A stretch of DNA of 16,532 bases from assembly GCA_047638695.1 (NCBI GenBank), contig JBLINY010000099.1:1-16532 (forward strand). Direction: 5' to 3'. Under the pieces are notes generated by a model. That model worked only from the letters and a program-made list of their open reading frames with translations. It did not search any database and was not told the origin of the DNA. Below are positions 14,181 through 16,532 of the stretch, in pieces. This DNA is from JAHECQ01 sp047638695. GTDB taxonomy: Bacteria > Actinomycetota > Acidimicrobiia > Acidimicrobiales > SZUA-35. How positions within the stretch are numbered: the first letter of the stretch is position 1; each line of letters begins with the position of its first letter. Both the position numbers and the translations under genes were made by a program.

Positions 14181-14963
14181 TCATCGGTTCTCAGTCCTCG
14201 TCGTCACCCGAGATTTAGCCTCCGTGATCAGTGAGCGGCCCCTCGTGGCGAGTTTGGCCGCGATGGCCTCTGCTCGCTGCTGGAGGTCCGTCACATGGGA
14301 GGAGAGGTCGTCCGGGTGGCCAAGGACATCGGTGCTTGGGAGAAGGTCGAACTGCTCCTCGCTGATGGAAAGTTCGATCCGGTCGTTACGAACCTTGGCA
14401 ACGGCACCAAGCGGCACCAAGACATCGTGACGGAACCCGGGTATTCCAACTCCAACGACGACAGCCGTGATGTGTTCGTCATCCGAGACGAGACCCTCGA
14501 CGTGGCCGACGATTTTGTCGTTCGAAGTGGCGACTTCGCTGGATCGCCGGATCTCGCAGTCGCATTTGGGGATACGGTCGTAGCTGATACCGACACGATC
14601 GTCGTACCAGCCCATATCGAACTCGTAGCCGACGTAGGGGCCGTAGAGATACGGGGTCGAAAGGACGTCCTCGGTGCCAAGGTCCCATGTATCGCCCAGG
14701 TCGATGGGTTCGTCGAGCGTCACGTAGTCAGAAAATGACACCCGCTCGAGCCGGTCGAAGTGAGCGACATCCAGGTTGACAAAGAGAGTGCCGTCCTCCT
14801 CCTTCAGCAGCCAGACGGGGACGAGTCGAGCTTGACGGTGCCGGTGTTCGGGTTGGACAACCACATTGGTGACGGTCAGCAATTGGGGATCGACGACGAT
14901 GTCGGCCAGTTCGCCAAAGGCGCCGTCCGTAGCGTTCACCGGTTGTCCGATGCGGAGTCTCAT
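14181..14963 (-). CDS. PRC-barrel-like domain protein, 260 aa
   Basis: The N-terminus (MRLRIGQPVNATDGAFGELADI, then VVDPQLLTVTNVVVQP and LVPVWLLKEEDGTLFVNLD) resembles PRC-barrel domains. A second barrel-like part may be near residues 155-225 (KIVGHVEGLVSDDEHITAVV, then DVLVPLGAVAKVRND). Between them lies a Tyr/Asp-rich stretch (TPYLYGPYVGYEFDMGWYDD). The C-terminal 40 residues are helical and charged. There is no signal peptide or membrane segment. The ATG at 14963 has GAGGG before it and is preferred to the upstream ATG at 15008. Its role is unknown; stress or envelope-linked PRC proteins of this type are common in actinobacteria. It lies about 140 bases upstream of ppa. Confidence 0.75.
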   Translation of the reverse strand: MRLRIGQPVNATDGAFGELADIVVDPQLLTVTNVVVQPEHRHRQARLVPVWLLKEEDGTLFVNLDVAHFDRLERVSFSDYVTLDEPIDLGDTWDLGTEDVLSTPYLYGPYVGYEFDMGWYDDRVGISYDRIPKCDCEIRRSSEVATSNDKIVGHVEGLVSDDEHITAVVVGVGIPGFRHDVLVPLGAVAKVRNDRIELSISEEQFDLLPSTDVLGHPDDLSSHVTDLQQRAEAIAAKLATRGRSLITEAKSRVTTRTENR

Positions 14964-15166
14964 AGGTATCCCTCGATGCTTCCTGCCGCTCGCCACGTCG
15001 GCAGCCACATGACATCAGCCAACCACGGCGGGAACGCTGCGTCATGACCCGATCATGTCACGCGCTCCGCCTACCCGAACTTCCCGCTGTCGCTAACGAC
15101 CCAATCATGTCTTTGAGACCTGTCGGGCAAGCGCAGAGCGCTCACTCGCTTGTAGGTGCCCAGAAG

Positions 15167-15559
15167 CTACCTTCGTGTCGAGTTCGACAGGGAGGACGGT
15201 TGCATCCTCGAGATCGAGCTGACGAGCCTCGAACCGATCCCTCGCCGGTTAAATTGGTCGGCGACCGTCAACGCAAACTCGATCCCCGATCGGCTGTATC
15301 GAGAAGCGACGAACTGTACGGCTCCAACCGCTTGCGCCGTCGGGCACTCAGGTGACTCGAAAGCAACCAACGCGATATGGCTTCGAATGCCGACATCGAG
15401 GAGGTGGTCGATCGTGCTCTCTGACAGCTGATTAGCGCCGGTGAAGAAGCGATCCTGTCGAGACTGTGGCGCCAACGCCCTGAATCCCTCGACGAGAAGG
15501 GGTCGATCGTCACCGGTTACTTCGCGCAGCCACAAGGGAAAGCCACTACTCGTGGTCAC
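15167..15559 (-). CDS. GNAT-family N-acetyltransferase, C-terminally shortened, 130 aa
   Basis: The sequence (LREVTGDDRPLLVEGFRALAP, SESTIDHLLDV, then HIALVAFESPE..QAVGAVQFVA) and the acetyl-CoA-binding motif A region (FALTVADQFNRRGIGSRLV) are typical of actinobacterial GNAT proteins. These transfer an acetyl group from acetyl-CoA to an amine; the substrate is unknown. After motif A only 18 residues remain (ending NSTRR), whereas family members usually have about 40-60 more. The adjacent minus frame continues with LDLEDATVLPVELDTK, so a frameshift near 15210 is likely. The start at GTG 15559 follows the upstream lipoprotein stop by 13 bases. A longer frame start at 15865 would lie inside that gene. 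Confidence 0.65.
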   Translation of the reverse strand: MTTSSGFPLWLREVTGDDRPLLVEGFRALAPQSRQDRFFTGANQLSESTIDHLLDVGIRSHIALVAFESPECPTAQAVGAVQFVASRYSRSGIEFALTVADQFNRRGIGSRLVSSISRMQPSSLSNSTRR

Positions 15560-15572
15560 CCTCGCTCGACGT

Positions 15573-16259
15573 TCAGCAGTCGAGCGCTGCGCTCGCGACG
15601 TCGACGTGTAGCTGCGCGTGGCCCGCATATTCGTGAGCGTTCTCAAGCGAAGCCGACCCGATCGTGAATGTTGCCCACCCGACGATGCGCATCGGGTGGC
15701 TGGCAAGGCTCGGCATCGTGTTGTTGTCGGGAGTCCATGCGGCGATAGCAGCTTCCATCTCTGCCCACCCGGCCGCGACGTCGCCTGCGGTACCGCCGAG
15801 CACATCACGCGTAACGCACTGGTTGCCCGCCAGTAGCACAGCGATCCCCTCGGGCCTTCCCTCAAGGCCGCTCAGCAGACCGATCTCGGTCTCGCCCGAC
15901 ACCGCACCGTCCCCGTTGCGGTCGCCGTAGCCGGGTCCGTTCGGGCCGACAACGAAGTTGGCCGCCGCCTCGGCTGCTGTCGTCGCGTCGGCGACCGTTA
16001 TTGCGTCACCCCACGCTGTGACGGCGCTCTGGACCGCGGCCATTCGATCGACGAAAGCGGTGTCGCCCTGGGGCTCTGCCGTGTCGTCGACAGACCCAGA
16101 CGGGGGTGCTGTGGTCACAGGTGCGACGTCTAACGACGGCGGCTGGTCGCTCCCGCATGAGGCGAGAGCGAAGGCAGCGGCGGCGATGACGCCGAGGATC
16201 GCTCGATGACCCTGACGCGGGCCTTCTGGACGATGAACAGTGGCACGATCGATCATCAT
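15573..16259 (-). CDS. Putative lipoprotein, 228 aa
   Basis: The family was not recognised. A basic N-region (MMIDRATVHRPEGPRQGHRA) is followed by a hydrophobic core (ILGVIAAAAFALASC) with lipobox LASC, then a Pro/Thr-rich linker (about residues 37-65). The rest is Ala-rich and largely helical, with a GDRNGDGAVSGETE loop at about 112-125 that looks like a calcium-binding dockerin- or EF-hand-type loop (D.N.DG.V). Two Cys are in the mature part (NQCVT and the last residue). It is probably a secreted, membrane-tethered protein. It is followed by the GNAT gene after 13 bases. The start has no clear ribosome binding site. Confidence 0.8.
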   Translation of the reverse strand: MMIDRATVHRPEGPRQGHRAILGVIAAAAFALASCGSDQPPSLDVAPVTTAPPSGSVDDTAEPQGDTAFVDRMAAVQSAVTAWGDAITVADATTAAEAAANFVVGPNGPGYGDRNGDGAVSGETEIGLLSGLEGRPEGIAVLLAGNQCVTRDVLGGTAGDVAAGWAEMEAAIAAWTPDNNTMPSLASHPMRIVGWATFTIGSASLENAHEYAGHAQLHVDVASAALDC

Positions 16260-16405
16260 CGGAATTGTACGGACAATTGACTTCCACGCGGGCCCGTTTC
16301 GCCGTCTTTCTCGGCGTCGGATTCCAACGCATTTCTGGGAGCCGCACCGAACTCGAGACGGGTTGCATCCATCAACAAGACGGCCGGTCGATGGCTCGAG
16401 AGACC

Positions 16406-16532
16406 TCCTATCTGCCGAGCGCGTCCTATCTGCCGAGCGCGTCCTATCTGCCGAGCGCGTCCTATCTGCCGAGCGCGTCCTATCTGCCGAGCGCGTCCTA
16501 TCTGCCGAGCGCGTCCTATCTGCCGAGCGCGT
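16406..16532 (+). repeat. Perfect 18-bp tandem repeat, at least 7 copies, runs off the edge
   Basis: The unit TCCTATCTGCCGAGCGCG is repeated seven times without a single mismatch and one base of an eighth copy is visible. There are no spacers, so it is not CRISPR. 18 bases keep the reading frame. From ATG 16391 the plus strand reads MARETSYLPSA followed by SYLPSA copies with no stop before the window ends. Other plus frames are open too (PICRAR, LSAERV), so coding is unproven. Confidence 0.95.

Noticed and set aside
16406..16532. CRISPR array
   Set aside because: Repeats are contiguous, with no spacers, and the unit is too short.

Overview
The window is GC-rich, densely scarred actinobacterial DNA. 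I infer an Acidimicrobiia-like organism because of Thr/Pro-rich secreted proteins, an LPxTG-type surface protein, an HrcA/CIRCE-controlled groESL operon whose GroEL has a GGM tail, and debranching-enzyme and GT4 families typical of actinobacteria. No rRNA, tRNA, CRISPR array or phage module was recognised.

Layout. Positions 1-841 hold the 5' part of one groEL (minus strand), preceded by a decayed groES 3' end. Positions 842-1400 are a patchwork of fragments: the groES tail, a block shared with 7395-7505, and a 66-bp piece of a pyrophosphatase gene. A lipoprotein gene follows (1524-2033). From 2170 to 3765 lie the remains of a glycogen debranching enzyme gene and a GT4 glycosyltransferase gene, both broken by frameshifts and internal deletions. 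The intact heat-shock operon groES-groEL (6235 to 4293, minus) has a perfect CIRCE operator in front and a hairpin terminator behind. A second GT4 fragment lies just upstream of it. Two tiny single-TM genes follow (7319 to 6902, minus), then an unknown 180-aa protein and an LPVTG surface protein (plus strand).

Positions 8921-9756 have no convincing gene. A small lipoprotein gene (minus) ends at 9757. Its 5' end is cut by a complete IS1380-like element (10234-11839) whose inverted repeat supplies the present GTG start; the likely lost 5' end is visible on the other side of the element. Right of this, minus-strand genes run PRC-barrel protein, pyrophosphatase (ppa), MscS channel, Thr-rich membrane-anchored protein, and a broken DUF202 gene. 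A further lipoprotein and a GNAT acetyltransferase lie upstream on the same strand. The window ends inside a perfect 18-bp tandem repeat that stays open in a SYLPSA frame.

The main message is genome decay and shuffling: several families occur once intact (or nearly so) and once as a fragment within this window (groES, ppa, GT4, the 7.4-kb leader block). The functional themes are protein folding under HrcA control, cell-envelope and secreted proteins, and osmotic release. I see no clear new multi-gene defence or biosynthetic system. The most original items are the IS-remodelled lipoprotein gene, the paired small membrane ORFs, the orphaned groEL and the terminal 18-bp repeat.
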